Made by a program: the position numbers and the translations under genes | Assembly: GCF_019038595.1 (NCBI RefSeq) | Contig: NZ_JAHOPF010000003.1 | Span: 1-64,000 of the forward strand | Length of the DNA stretch: 64,000 nt | Direction of reading: 5' to 3' | Source: Kaistella soli | GTDB taxonomy: Bacteria; Bacteroidota; Bacteroidia; Flavobacteriales; Weeksellaceae | Shown: in pieces, positions 43,324 through 52,995 of the stretch | Layout: every line of letters starts with the position of its first letter | Position numbering within the stretch: the first letter of the stretch is position 1 | The notes under the pieces: model-generated | The model's database searches: none | The model's input: only the letters and a program-made list of their open reading frames with translations | Told to the model about the DNA's origin: nothing

Positions 43324-44427
43324 ATGTTGACTAAAGATAAAGTTCAGGCCTTTCTGAAAGAAATAGAAGTAGATGATTTGGTACACAATTTCCAGGTGAT
43401 GGGAAATGATGTATATATTGATATGACGGCACATTCGCCGGCAATGCACGAAAAAAAGAAACTGGAAGCTGCCATGAAACAGGCTTTCGCTTCAGAATTC
43501 GGTGAAGACATTGTTCTGAAGCTGAAGATCGCTTCTCCGGAACCTACTGAAGTTCAGCAGAATTTAATCAAAGGAAAACAGATTCCGGGAATACAGAATA
43601 TCATCGCGGTTGCATCAGGAAAAGGTGGCGTAGGAAAATCTACCGTCGCTGCAAACCTTGCCGTGACTTTGTCTAAAATGGGCTTTAAAGTTGGTATTCT
43701 GGATGCTGACATTTACGGGCCTTCCGTTCCTACAATGTTTGATACAGAAGGTGCAAAACCGATTTCTGTAGAAATTGACGGGAAAAACTTAATGAAACCT
43801 ATTGAAAATTACGGCGTGAAAATGCTTTCTATCGGATATTTTTCCGGAGCAAATCAGGCTGTAGTTTGGCGTGGACCGATGGCTAGCAAAGCTTTGAACC
43901 AAATGATTCGTGATGCAGCCTGGGGAGAACTGGATTTCCTTTTAATCGATTTGCCTCCGGGAACTGGTGATATTCACCTTTCAATCATTCAGGAAGTGCC
44001 GGTTACCGGGGCTGTAATTGTGAGCACCCCTCAGCATATCGCGCTTGCCGATGTAAGAAAAGGGATCGCAATGTTCCAGATGGAAAGTATCAATATTCCG
44101 GTTTTAGGTTTAATTGAAAATATGTCGTATTTTACCCCTGATGAATTACCGGAAAACAAATATTATATCTTCGGGAATCAGGGAGCGCAGTTTTTAGCTG
44201 AAGATTTGGGAATTCCTGTTTTAGGTGAAATTCCAATCATTCAGAGCATCAGAGAGGCTGGAGATGTCGGAAGACCGGCTGCAATGCAGGAAGGTTCGGT
44301 AATCTCAGAAATCTATGTGAAAACCGCTCAGAATATGATTGAAAGTCTGGTTGAAAGAAATAAAAATCTTCCGCCGACCGAAGCTGTTAAAATTACAACC
44401 ATGGCAGGTTGTTCACCCAAAAAGTAA
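43324..44427 (+). CDS. Mrp/NBP35 family iron-sulfur carrier ATPase
   Basis: Cytoplasmic P-loop ATPase that carries Fe-S clusters to target proteins. The 367 residues have an N-terminal MIP18-like domain (1-95) and the ATPase domain with the deviant Walker A ASGKGGVGKSTVAANLA, ILDADIYGPSVPTMF, WRGPMASKALNQ and LIDLPPGTGDIHLS. The usual CxxC pair is not seen in the ENMSYF segment; there is a lone Cys at the end (MAGCSPKK). It is followed by a NifU-type scaffold gene, in keeping with Fe-S work. Confidence 0.92.
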   Translation: MLTKDKVQAFLKEIEVDDLVHNFQVMGNDVYIDMTAHSPAMHEKKKLEAAMKQAFASEFGEDIVLKLKIASPEPTEVQQNLIKGKQIPGIQNIIAVASGKGGVGKSTVAANLAVTLSKMGFKVGILDADIYGPSVPTMFDTEGAKPISVEIDGKNLMKPIENYGVKMLSIGYFSGANQAVVWRGPMASKALNQMIRDAAWGELDFLLIDLPPGTGDIHLSIIQEVPVTGAVIVSTPQHIALADVRKGIAMFQMESINIPVLGLIENMSYFTPDELPENKYYIFGNQGAQFLAEDLGIPVLGEIPIIQSIREAGDVGRPAAMQEGSVISEIYVKTAQNMIESLVERNKNLPPTEAVKITTMAGCSPKK

Positions 44428-44491
44428 AAACGAAATGAGAAATTTTTGATGTACTTTTAGACATCAAAAACGATCACTCAAAAAGATAAAC

Positions 44492-44734
44492 ATGGAAACG
44501 AAACAGGAACAGACCGTAACAAAAGTACTGGAAGCGCTGGAGAGTATCCGCCCGTTTCTGAACAAGGACGGCGGCGATATTGAACTGGTGGATTTGAAGG
44601 ATAATGTTGTATATGTGAAACTTCAGGGAAACTGCAATGGCTGCCCGATGAGTTTTTCCACCATGAAACTGGGCGTTGAAAGCACCATTAAACAGTTCGC
44701 TCCCGAAATTGTGGACGTTTTGAGTGTAGAATAA
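44492..44734 (+). CDS. NifU C-terminal domain iron-sulfur protein
   Basis: An 80-residue Fe-S scaffold or carrier with a single NifU domain. The conserved IRPFLNKDGGDIELVDL is followed by the cluster-binding pair in GNCNGCPMS (CxxC) and a C-terminal helix ESTIKQFAPEIVDV. It follows the Mrp-family gene by 64 bases and probably shares its transcript, forming an Fe-S transfer pair. Confidence 0.95.
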   Translation: METKQEQTVTKVLEALESIRPFLNKDGGDIELVDLKDNVVYVKLQGNCNGCPMSFSTMKLGVESTIKQFAPEIVDVLSVE

Positions 44735-44765
44735 TCATGTATTCAAAATATTCAGATCATACAGG

Positions 44766-44790
44766 AAACGGGTTCGGCCCGTTTTTTTTG
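44766..44790 (+). terminator. terminator after NifU gene
   Basis: A 7-bp stem AAACGGG/CCCGTTT with a TTCGG loop, followed by a T-run. Confidence 0.88.
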
Positions 44791-44914
44791 GTATTTTGAA
44801 AATTTAGCTTTTCTGCACTTCAAAACCGCGGGTTTTGTGTGTTCAAAATAAATTGATCTTTAAGAAAAGGTTTAGAATTAAATTAATATTTTAGCGGATT
44901 AAACTTTACAGCAT

Positions 44915-45775
44915 ATGATTGCCATTATTGACGGCGGCTCTACGAAATGTGACTGGGTGATTCTGGAAAATTCCGGAAAACTCAATCTCAAAACCACAAC
45001 GCTGGGATTCAATCCGAATATCATCAATCCGGATTTTATCATGCAGGAAATAGATAAAAACCAGGAACTGTTTTTCCTTAAAAATCATATCGAAAAACTG
45101 TTCTTTTACGGTTCAGGTTGTGGAACTCCGGATAACGCCAAAAAAGTGGCCGATGAGTTTCTGAAAACTTTTCCAACTGCAGAGATTTCTGTGAAAGAAG
45201 ATATGACCGCAGCGGCGTATGCAGCGTATAACGGAACACCGGCAATTATATGTATTTTGGGAACGGGCTCCAATTCCTGCTATTTTGACGGCACAAAAAT
45301 ACGGACAGATTTGCCTTCACTGGGCTTTCTGATCGGGGACGAAGGCAGCGGAAGTGCTTTAGGAAAACATCTTTTGAGAAGGTTTTTCATGAAAAAACTC
45401 CCGAAGGATCTGGAAGCTGATTTCATCGCGACCTATAATCTGACCATCGAAGAGGCGATCCGCAGCATGTATCACAACCCGAGAGCCAATGCTTATCTTG
45501 GAGAATTCAATAAATTTGTAGCGGAAAGAAAAAAGCATCCGTATTTTCAGAATATGGTCTTTGATGAAATGAAAAATTTTCTTGATTATCAGGTTTTACC
45601 TTATCCGGAAGCGGGCGAACTAGAAATTAATTTTATTGGATATATCGCTTATATTTATGAAGATATTTTAAGGGCTGCCGCGGCAGAGCTGAATCTGCAG
45701 ATCGGAAAAGTAGTGCAGAAACCGATCGAAAGTTTAGTAGATTACCACAAAAAATACATTCTGAATTTAAGTTAA
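44915..45775 (+). CDS. N-acetylglucosamine kinase-like protein (BadF/BadG family)
   Basis: A 286-residue ASKHA-fold kinase. IIDGGSTKCDWVI at the N-terminus is the phosphate-1 motif, FYGSGCGTP and EDMTAAAYAAYNG follow, then ILGTGSNSCYFDG (phosphate-2) and GDEGSGSALGKHLLRRFF. This matches the eukaryote-like GlcNAc kinase group of BadF ATPases, which phosphorylates amino sugars, probably from murein or chitin recycling. It ends 73 bases before the malic enzyme gene, which has its own promoter signal. Confidence 0.88.
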   Translation: MIAIIDGGSTKCDWVILENSGKLNLKTTTLGFNPNIINPDFIMQEIDKNQELFFLKNHIEKLFFYGSGCGTPDNAKKVADEFLKTFPTAEISVKEDMTAAAYAAYNGTPAIICILGTGSNSCYFDGTKIRTDLPSLGFLIGDEGSGSALGKHLLRRFFMKKLPKDLEADFIATYNLTIEEAIRSMYHNPRANAYLGEFNKFVAERKKHPYFQNMVFDEMKNFLDYQVLPYPEAGELEINFIGYIAYIYEDILRAAAAELNLQIGKVVQKPIESLVDYHKKYILNLS

Positions 45776-45815
45776 ATATAAAAATTCACATCATTTAAAA
45801 AGTTGCCAGCAACTT

Positions 45816-45823
45816 TATACTTG
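45816..45823 (+). promoter_or_regulatory. -7-like box of malic enzyme promoter
   Basis: TATACTTG, one mismatch from TAnnTTTG, 25 bases before ATG 45848. A small palindrome GTTGC-CA-GCAAC (45802-45813) lies directly upstream. Confidence 0.45.
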
Positions 45824-45847
45824 CAGTTTGCAAAAAAAAGAAAAATT

Positions 45848-48133
45848 ATGTCAAGCAAAACGAACCGAGACGAAAAAAACTTTAACCAGGCAGCACTCGA
45901 TTATCACAAAAACGAGCCGAAAGGAAAAATTGAGGTTATCCCTTCAAAACCGCATTCTTCGCAGAGGGATCTTTCTTTAGCGTATTCACCTGGAGTTGCG
46001 ATACCGTGTCTGGAAATTGAGAAAAACCCAAAAACGGTTTACGATTACACCGGAAAAGGAAACCTTGTGGCGGTAATTTCTAACGGAACCGCAGTTCTGG
46101 GGTTGGGAGATATCGGTGCGGAAGCATCAAAACCGGTGATGGAAGGGAAAGGACTTTTGTTTAAGATTTTTGCCGACATCAATGTTTTCGATATTGAAAT
46201 CGATGAAAAAGATCCTGATAAATTCATCCAGATTGTAAAAGGAATTGCGCCCACTTTCGGCGGAATCAACTTAGAAGATATTAAAGCTCCGGAAGCATTT
46301 TATATTGAACAGAAATTGAAAGAAGAGCTCGATATTCCTCTAATGCACGATGATCAGCACGGTACAGCGATTATTTCTGCAGCGGCATTAATCAACGCGC
46401 TGGAAATTGCAGGAAAGAAAATTGATGAGGTGAAAATGGTGGTGAACGGCGCAGGAGCTGCAGCCATTGCCTGTACAAAGCTTTACGTGGAATTGGGACT
46501 AAAGAAAGAAAATATTCTGATGTGCGATTCCAAAGGAGTTATTAATCACAAAAGAGAAAATCTTACCCCTGAAAAATTAGATTTCGTTGCACAAAGCGAT
46601 ATTGAAACCTTAAATGATGCCGTGAAAGGTGCCGACGTTTTTATCGGTCTTTCCAAAGGAAATGTGATGACGCCGGAGATGCTGCTATCCATGGCTTCAA
46701 ATCCTATTGTTTTTGGTTTGGCCAATCCGGATCCTGAGATCGAATATGATTTGGCAATGGAAACCCGGAAAGATACCATTATGGCAACAGGACGGAGTGA
46801 TTATCCTAATCAGGTGAACAATGTGCTTGGTTTCCCGTATATTTTCCGCGGTGCTTTGGATGTTCAGGCAACCGGCATTAATGAAGCGATGAAACTGGCA
46901 GCGGTACATGCTATTGCAAATCTTGCGAAAGAACCTGTTCCTGAAGCGGTAATTCTCACTTATAATTTAAAGAGTTTAAGTTTTGGCAGAGAATATTTCA
47001 TTCCGAAACCGTTTGATAACCGTTTGATCACCAGAGTTTCAAAAGCGGTAGCCAAAGCAGCGATGGAGAGTGGAATTGCCGGTAAACCTATTGAAGATTT
47101 CGATGAGTATGAAAATACACTTCTGGACAGAATGGGGCGTGATGAGAAGCTGATCCGAATGATGCAGAACCGCGCAAAAGCCAATCCGAAAAGAGTAACT
47201 CTTGGAAATGCCGAAGAATACAATGTCCTGAAAGCGGCGCAGATCCTTTATGAAGAAGGCATTGCTCAGCCGATTCTTTTGGGTGAGAAAAAATATATAC
47301 AGGAGCAGATGAAGAAATTCGGAATCGATCTCAATGTTCCGATTGTAGATCCTGCAGATGACGATCAGGAAGAAAACCGTAAAATATACAGAGATGACCT
47401 TTGGAAGCTGCGTCAGCGAAAAGGCATGAACGAGTATAAAGCCAAAAGATACGTGCGTCAGAGAGATTATTTCGGACCCCTGATGCTCAGAAACGGAGAT
47501 ACCGACGCCCTGATTGTTGGGTTCTCCAAAAATTATTCTTCTACGCTCAGACCGGTACTGGAGGTAATTGAAAAGGAAAAAGGCGTGGACAAAGTATCGT
47601 CAATGATGATGATTTTAACGGAGAAAAAACCTATTTTCTTTTCCGACGCTTCCATCATCCAGAACCCTACTTCCGAAGACCTGGTGAATATTGCTAAAAT
47701 GTCGGAAATGGTGGTGAAGTCTTTTGCTATTGAACCAAGAATTGCGATGCTCTCTTTTGAGAATTTTGCAGGGATTTCCGAAACATCCAAAAAAGTAGCG
47801 AAAGCCGTTTCTATTCTTCATGAGAAATTCCCGAACATGATTGTGGACGGCGAAATTCAGCCTGATTTTGCAATGGATGCCGATCATCTTTCAGATTATC
47901 CTTTCTCAAAATTAGGAACTACACCTGCGAATGTGTTTGTTTTCCCGAATCTTGAAAGTGCAAATCTTTCCTACAAAATTATCCGCGGAATGAAAGTGGC
48001 TCAGGTTGTCGGTCCTATTTTAATGGGATTGAAACAGCCGGTTCACGTATTACAGATGCGTGCAAGTGTAGATGAAATTGTAAACCTTGCTACGATCGCA
48101 GTGCTGGATGCACAGATGCGGGAAGGAAAATAA
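45848..48133 (+). CDS. maeB: NADP-dependent malic enzyme with phosphotransacetylase-like domain
   Basis: Oxidatively decarboxylates malate to pyruvate, giving NADPH. The 761 residues divide into a malic domain (1-160, LAYSPGVAIPCLEI), an NAD-binding domain (about 160-420, VVNGAGAAAIACTKLYV and FGLANPDPEIEYD) and a C-terminal phosphate-acetyltransferase-like domain (about 430-755, LGEKKYIQEQMKKF, ending with MGLKQPVHVLQMRASVDEIVNLA) that is regulatory in known homologues. I start at ATG 45848; the longer frame runs back through the promoter-like region. Confidence 0.95.
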   Translation: MSSKTNRDEKNFNQAALDYHKNEPKGKIEVIPSKPHSSQRDLSLAYSPGVAIPCLEIEKNPKTVYDYTGKGNLVAVISNGTAVLGLGDIGAEASKPVMEGKGLLFKIFADINVFDIEIDEKDPDKFIQIVKGIAPTFGGINLEDIKAPEAFYIEQKLKEELDIPLMHDDQHGTAIISAAALINALEIAGKKIDEVKMVVNGAGAAAIACTKLYVELGLKKENILMCDSKGVINHKRENLTPEKLDFVAQSDIETLNDAVKGADVFIGLSKGNVMTPEMLLSMASNPIVFGLANPDPEIEYDLAMETRKDTIMATGRSDYPNQVNNVLGFPYIFRGALDVQATGINEAMKLAAVHAIANLAKEPVPEAVILTYNLKSLSFGREYFIPKPFDNRLITRVSKAVAKAAMESGIAGKPIEDFDEYENTLLDRMGRDEKLIRMMQNRAKANPKRVTLGNAEEYNVLKAAQILYEEGIAQPILLGEKKYIQEQMKKFGIDLNVPIVDPADDDQEENRKIYRDDLWKLRQRKGMNEYKAKRYVRQRDYFGPLMLRNGDTDALIVGFSKNYSSTLRPVLEVIEKEKGVDKVSSMMMILTEKKPIFFSDASIIQNPTSEDLVNIAKMSEMVVKSFAIEPRIAMLSFENFAGISETSKKVAKAVSILHEKFPNMIVDGEIQPDFAMDADHLSDYPFSKLGTTPANVFVFPNLESANLSYKIIRGMKVAQVVGPILMGLKQPVHVLQMRASVDEIVNLATIAVLDAQMREGK

Positions 48134-48156
48134 TTTTACGAACATATTTTAAAAAA

Positions 48157-48190
48157 AACTGCGGATATATTTATCCGCAGTTTTTTTATT
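48157..48190. terminator. bidirectional terminator
   Basis: The stem AAAACTGCGGATA with its complement around a TATT loop (48157-48182), then T-run. It lies between the converging malic enzyme and CinA-type genes. Confidence 0.92.
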
Positions 48191-48214
48191 TAAGTAGCAA
48201 TACGCGTGACCGTC

Positions 48215-48709
48215 TTATTTTTTATTTAAAATATTTAATAACACCTTGACCGTTTTGCGTGTATATTCAGACTGATTATAGGACAGGGATTTTGCAGGAT
48301 TTCCTTTGATCATCTTAGAAAGTGCCGTTGTACCGTTAATATTAAACGCGATGTATGCGAAGCAGTTATCGATATTTTTATCAGGTACCGGCTGTGAATA
48401 GCCTGTTATTCCTATTCCGACTTCAGCATTGAAGTTTTGCGCGACCTGTAATGCCATCTGCTCCGCGATTTCCTTTGAAACGGAATTGCATGCTTCGGCC
48501 ATTATAGGATTGATGTTAAGATGTTTGGCTTTCTGGCCGGCATTATACACGGTGATGCCGCCATGAAAAAAGGACATCGCTTCCGGCGCCTGAGATAATG
48601 TGAATTGGATCATCCCGGAAGTGCAGCTTTCAGCAACCGCAACCGTAATGCGCTTTTTTATGAATAATTGGGAAAGCAAGGCAAGGTTTTTGTTTTCAAT
48701 AGTTTGCAT
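48215..48709 (-). CDS. CinA family protein (nicotinamide-nucleotide amidase-like)
   Basis: A 164-residue single-domain CinA C-terminal protein, in the size range of PncC, which deamidates NMN to recycle NAD. Motif TVAVAESCTSG near residue 23 corresponds to AESCTGG (Gly to Ser change), with GGITVYNAGQKAKHL and GIGITGYSQPVPDKN following. The usual SxxPGSS is replaced by LSQAPEAMSFF. These differences make enzymatic activity uncertain. It is the first gene of the accessory stretch. Confidence 0.82.
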   Translation of the reverse strand: MQTIENKNLALLSQLFIKKRITVAVAESCTSGMIQFTLSQAPEAMSFFHGGITVYNAGQKAKHLNINPIMAEACNSVSKEIAEQMALQVAQNFNAEVGIGITGYSQPVPDKNIDNCFAYIAFNINGTTALSKMIKGNPAKSLSYNQSEYTRKTVKVLLNILNKK

Positions 48710-48815
48710 TTTTCTGTTTATTTTTAAAATATCCCTTTTATTTATCGGTTATTTTTACATTATATATAAATTATTGAGCATTTTCATCTTATGCAGGAAA
48801 CAAAAATAATTCCAA

Positions 48816-50327
48816 ATGAAAAGAGACGGCACAAACAAAAGCATCTGGCAAGACGATTCTTCATTCTTACAGAATACCGCAGAAATACCGGACACGGTTG
48901 ATACCGTAATTGTAGGCGCGGGACTTACGGGCATCAGTCTGGCGTTCGAACTGCAGAAGCGTGGGCAGCGCTGTCTGGTAATCGAGCAGCACGGCATCGG
49001 ATCCGGAACCACCGGAGGCACCACTGCGCATATAAATAATTTTTTTGATGTTTCCTATGATCACCTGATCAGCCGTTTCGGCTCTGATGCTGCCGGCGTC
49101 GTTGCTGAAAATGCACTAAAGGTTGTTGATATAGTGGCTCAAAATATTGAGGAATGTGCTATTTCCTGCGACTTTGACCGGTGCAGTTTTTATCTTTTGA
49201 GTACAGAAGAAAAGCATGATAAACAGCTTGCAAATATATATGCCGCGCATCAGGAATTGGGAATTCCGGGACAGCGGGTGACGGAAATTCCTTTCCGGGT
49301 GCCTTTCCGCGAAGCAATTGAAATTGAGGGTCAGGCACAGTTTCACCCCCTAAAATATATTACCGCTCTTGCACACGAATTTGAGGTAAGAGGAGGCGCT
49401 ATTTTACTCGATACGCGGATCAGAAGTCACAAAACTACCGGTGACGGGGTAGAAGTTCAGACAGAATTCGGAAGAAAATTTACAGCAAAGAATTTGGTCT
49501 GGGCAACGCATATTCCTCCAGGGATAACACGGTTCAGTACCATGAATGCGCCGTACCGGAGCTATGCGTTGGCAGCGAAAATTGATGGTTCTCCAATGAA
49601 GCTGGCACAGGGAGCCGATCTTTGTGATCCTTATCATTATTTCCGCTATCAGCTGATTAACGGAGCATGGCATATCATCATCGGCGGATTCGACCATAAA
49701 ACCGGGCATGAAGAAGATACTGTCAGGCCTTTCGAAGCTTTGAAAGCTTATGCTCACCATCATTTTACTTTCACTGATATTGTCGCGCAGTGGTCAGCCC
49801 AGTATTATGTTCCCGTGGACGGTTTGCCTTACATCGGTAAAATGCCGGGTGAAGACCGGGTTTTTATCGCTACAGGTTATAACGGAAACGGAATGACATG
49901 GGGAACCCTGGCGGCTGGTATTATTGCTGATCTGATAGATGGCACGGAAAGCAGACTGGCGGAAACCGTATCGCCTTCCCGTCTGGAATTCACTGCAAGT
50001 GCGCGTGAATTTGTGAAGGAAAATGCAGATGTCGTCTTTCATCTGATTAAAGACCGTTTCGCCGCAGATAAAAAAGCAGAACTCGACTCGCTTAAAAAAG
50101 GGGAAGGGAAAATCATTGTTTTTGAAGGAAAAAATGTGGCCGCTTACCGGGATGAAGAAGATGCTTTGAAACTCCTTACCGCTGCCTGTCCTCATATGGG
50201 ATGCACCGTGCGTTTCAATACCGCCGAAAAGACGTGGGACTGTCCGTGCCACGGATCTAGGTTTGATACCGACGGCAATCTGCTTACAGCACCTGCTACC
50301 GAAAACCTTAAACCTATAAATCTCTAA
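48816..50327 (+). CDS. FAD-dependent oxidoreductase with C-terminal Rieske domain
   Basis: A 503-residue flavoprotein fusion. The N-terminus has the FAD-binding VDTVIVGAGLTGISLAFEL (about residues 27-45) of the DAO family, with the dinucleotide end motif FIATGYNGNGMTWGTLAAG near 350. A Rieske [2Fe-2S] domain fills 440-503, with ligands C458 and H460 (CPHMGC) and C476 and H479 (CPCHGS). The fusion suggests electron flow from an amine or acid substrate via FAD to the cluster. The substrate is unknown. It begins a run of four plus-strand genes. Confidence 0.92.
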   Translation: MKRDGTNKSIWQDDSSFLQNTAEIPDTVDTVIVGAGLTGISLAFELQKRGQRCLVIEQHGIGSGTTGGTTAHINNFFDVSYDHLISRFGSDAAGVVAENALKVVDIVAQNIEECAISCDFDRCSFYLLSTEEKHDKQLANIYAAHQELGIPGQRVTEIPFRVPFREAIEIEGQAQFHPLKYITALAHEFEVRGGAILLDTRIRSHKTTGDGVEVQTEFGRKFTAKNLVWATHIPPGITRFSTMNAPYRSYALAAKIDGSPMKLAQGADLCDPYHYFRYQLINGAWHIIIGGFDHKTGHEEDTVRPFEALKAYAHHHFTFTDIVAQWSAQYYVPVDGLPYIGKMPGEDRVFIATGYNGNGMTWGTLAAGIIADLIDGTESRLAETVSPSRLEFTASAREFVKENADVVFHLIKDRFAADKKAELDSLKKGEGKIIVFEGKNVAAYRDEEDALKLLTAACPHMGCTVRFNTAEKTWDCPCHGSRFDTDGNLLTAPATENLKPINL

Positions 50328-50338
50328 ATCTTTATATT

Positions 50339-50569
50339 ATGGACGCATCAACACCAGTAACTGCACGGGGAACTGCCGTGACCATCCCGGGCGAAACCAC
50401 TACGATCCGGCACAATCTGGGAACTACCGATATTATTGTCGCATTATATAATGTAGCTACGGGGAATGAGCTTAACAGCGGAATTACTGTTATCGATAAA
50501 AATTCGGTGATGATTAGTACCGCCAGCGGCGCACCTGAGCAGATCAGAGTCGTAATAATGGGCATCTGA
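50339..50569 (+). CDS. small protein resembling a phage tail C-terminal module
   Basis: A 76-residue protein with no signal peptide. The pattern IRHNLGTTDIIVALYNVATG, then ITVIDKNSVMISTAS and a closing IRVVIMG is like the beta-sandwich module at the ends of many phage tail or fibre proteins (HNLGTxDVxVxxYD through VxVxG). There are no other phage genes here. It begins 12 bases after the oxidoreductase gene, so it is probably part of that transcript. The assignment is by recalled pattern only. Confidence 0.65.
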   Translation: MDASTPVTARGTAVTIPGETTTIRHNLGTTDIIVALYNVATGNELNSGITVIDKNSVMISTASGAPEQIRVVIMGI

Positions 50570-50620
50570 TTCGCTATGCTGATGCTGCGTTAGCATCTCA
50601 ATTTTCTAAACTCATCAAAA

Positions 50621-51631
50621 ATGGATAAAACATTTGACATACATTCCCTGAGCGGGAAAACAGTAGTAATTACCGGTGCCAGCAGCGGGATAGGACGTGC
50701 CGCTGCTGAAGCTTTTGCCATCGAAGGGTGTTCCGTAGTTTTAGCCGCCCGGGGTGAGGCTGCATTGGAGGAAACCCTTGCCCTGTGCCGGGATTTAGGT
50801 GCCAGTGCAATTGCAGTTCCCACCGATGTATCGGATGCCGTGCAGGTAAAGCACCTTGCTGAACAGGCGCTGCAGTTCAACGGCCGTATCGATGTCTGGA
50901 TTAACAATGCCGGGGTCATGGCGACGGGAAAACTTGAAGAAATGCCTGTAGAGGTAGTGGAACAGGTGGTTAAAACAAATCTTTTGGGCTATCTTTTTGC
51001 CGCACATACCGTTCTCCCTATTTTTAAAAGGCAGGAAGAAGGAGTACTTATCAATAATATTTCAATAGGCGGCTGGATGCCCGCTCCATACGGCGCAGCT
51101 TACTCCGCATCGAAATACGGTGCCAGAGGAATGGTAGAAGCACTGCAGGGTGAGGTGTCGCATTTTTCCAACATCCATGTCTGTGGACTGTATCCCGGTA
51201 TTCAGCGTTCTACCGGCAATATGCATTCCGCCAAATATTCAGGATTTTCCTCTAAAATACCTCCGCTTTCCTTCGATCCCCGGGAGCTTGCCGCGACAAT
51301 GGTGAATACTGCGAAAAATCCTAAAAAAGCCACATATACCGACTGGTCCTCCTTGCTGTTCAAAAATTTGTACGGCGTTTTTCCAAAATTAATGGTTAAC
51401 AGTATGTCCGCGGGAATGAGGCTGATGATGAAGAATTCTGATCTATCTGAAACCAACGGAAACGTATTGGCTCCCTCTGGTGAACCGCACCGGATTTATG
51501 GGGGAACCATGATTCCGCCGCCTTCTCCCACCGCTAAAAAACTGATGCTGGCAGCATCTTTGGCTGCAGCAGCAGTAATGCTCTTCAGTCATTTAAAAGG
51601 ACGAAACACTAAATCCAAACATTTAAAATAA
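50621..51631 (+). CDS. SDR oxidoreductase with C-terminal membrane anchor
   Basis: Short-chain dehydrogenase of 336 residues. The NAD(P) motif TGASSGIG is at 18-25, NNAGVMATG near 92, and the catalytic Tyr161 and Lys165 in YSASKYG. After the catalytic core there is an extra 90 residues ending in a hydrophobic helix, KKLMLAASLAAAAVMLFSHLKG, then a basic tail, so the enzyme is probably membrane-attached. The substrate is unknown. It ends 5 bases before the zinc dehydrogenase gene. Confidence 0.9.
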   Translation: MDKTFDIHSLSGKTVVITGASSGIGRAAAEAFAIEGCSVVLAARGEAALEETLALCRDLGASAIAVPTDVSDAVQVKHLAEQALQFNGRIDVWINNAGVMATGKLEEMPVEVVEQVVKTNLLGYLFAAHTVLPIFKRQEEGVLINNISIGGWMPAPYGAAYSASKYGARGMVEALQGEVSHFSNIHVCGLYPGIQRSTGNMHSAKYSGFSSKIPPLSFDPRELAATMVNTAKNPKKATYTDWSSLLFKNLYGVFPKLMVNSMSAGMRLMMKNSDLSETNGNVLAPSGEPHRIYGGTMIPPPSPTAKKLMLAASLAAAAVMLFSHLKGRNTKSKHLK

Positions 51632-51636
51632 AAAAT

Positions 51637-52803
51637 ATGAAAGCAGCCGTATTTCACAGTCCCGGGAAAATAACCTGCGACGAAACAGAAGACCCGAAAA
51701 TTGAAGCTCAGGACGATGTGATTCTGAAAGTAACTTCCACTGCCATCTGCGGTAGTGATCTCCACATGTACTCAGGTGGTATTCCCCAGGCCCGTCCTAT
51801 GGTGATGGGACATGAATTTATGGGAATTGTAGAAGAGACAGGAAGTAATGTCCACGGTTTGAAAGTAGGTGACCGTGTTGTGGTACCTTTCCCAATCGCC
51901 TGCGGGGGGTGTTTTTTCTGCGAACATGACCTTCCGGGTCACTGTGAAAACAGTAATCCGGAAATGTATGGACCCGAAGGCGGAATCCTTACTGAAAAAG
52001 GTGGAGGCATGTTTGGTTACAGCGATCTGTACGGGGGTTATAATGGCGGACAGGCGCAATATGTCCGCGTTCCTTTTGCCAACACAGGACCGCGAAAAGT
52101 GCCGGATCACCTTACCGATTCTCAGGTTCTTTTTCTCACCGATATTTTCCCTACAGGCTACACCGGAGTAATGTGGGGTGAATTAAAGGGAGGGGAAACT
52201 GTTGCTGTGTTCGGTGCCGGACCGGTAGGGGTAATGGCAGCAAAAAGTGCAGCACTTCACAGTGCTTCAAAAATAATTGTAATTGATACTCTGCAGTACC
52301 GTCTTGACCGGGTTAAAGCCCAGACAGGCTGCGAAACCGTTCTGTGGAAGAATGCAAAGGATACAGTGGAAGAAATCCGGCATCTTACTCAGGGGCGCGG
52401 TGCGGATCTTTGTATTGACGCAGTAGGTTTTGAGCCGGAGCGCAATATATTAGACCGGGTAAAGGCAACGGTGAATTTCGAGAAGGGAAGTATCAAGGTG
52501 TTGGATGCCTGCTTCAGTGCTGCAAGAAGGGGAGGAAGGATTTCCATACTCGGCGTTTATCCGGTAAATTATGACAACTTCCGTTTGGGGCAGATCTTTG
52601 ATAAAGGACTTACCGTTAAAGCCGGGCAGGCTCCGGTTCATGCAGTAATCGACAAACTTTTGGGGTATGTTACAGACGGAATGGTAGTTCTTGATGACGT
52701 AATTACTCACCGCATGTCATTGACTGACGTGGCTAAAGGGTATGAAATATTTGATAAAAAAGAGGATGGCTGTGTCAAAGTGGTGCTTGACCCATGGAAA
52801 TAA
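51637..52803 (+). CDS. zinc-dependent alcohol dehydrogenase, formaldehyde-dehydrogenase-like
   Basis: A 388-residue medium-chain dehydrogenase. Catalytic zinc ligands are in AICGSDLHMYSG and GHEFMG; the structural-zinc loop has four Cys in CGGCFFCEHDLPGHC. The NAD site is GAGPVGVMAAKSA. The long insert with YGGYNGGQAQYVRVPFA and FPTGYTGVMW resembles the glutathione-independent formaldehyde dehydrogenase subgroup. It probably detoxifies aldehydes or alcohols together with the preceding SDR. Confidence 0.92.
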   Translation: MKAAVFHSPGKITCDETEDPKIEAQDDVILKVTSTAICGSDLHMYSGGIPQARPMVMGHEFMGIVEETGSNVHGLKVGDRVVVPFPIACGGCFFCEHDLPGHCENSNPEMYGPEGGILTEKGGGMFGYSDLYGGYNGGQAQYVRVPFANTGPRKVPDHLTDSQVLFLTDIFPTGYTGVMWGELKGGETVAVFGAGPVGVMAAKSAALHSASKIIVIDTLQYRLDRVKAQTGCETVLWKNAKDTVEEIRHLTQGRGADLCIDAVGFEPERNILDRVKATVNFEKGSIKVLDACFSAARRGGRISILGVYPVNYDNFRLGQIFDKGLTVKAGQAPVHAVIDKLLGYVTDGMVVLDDVITHRMSLTDVAKGYEIFDKKEDGCVKVVLDPWK

Positions 52804-52995
52804 CTTCCCAATCTTTCTTAAAATATTTTCCGCGCATACAAAAAAAATCAGTAATTTTAGAATAATAATTCATCCTGCAGGTTCTGCAGGGTGAAGCGCT
52901 TTTATTAATTTCAAAATAAGGTGAAATTTCCGTGAGGGGCTGGGGAGAAGAGGTGGGAGGAAAATCCGGCTGACATTTTTAAAATATTTACAGAG

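Noticed and set aside
45802..45813. Operator palindrome GTTGC-CA-GCAAC before malic enzyme
   Set aside because: Only five bases per arm and a single occurrence; too short to claim.
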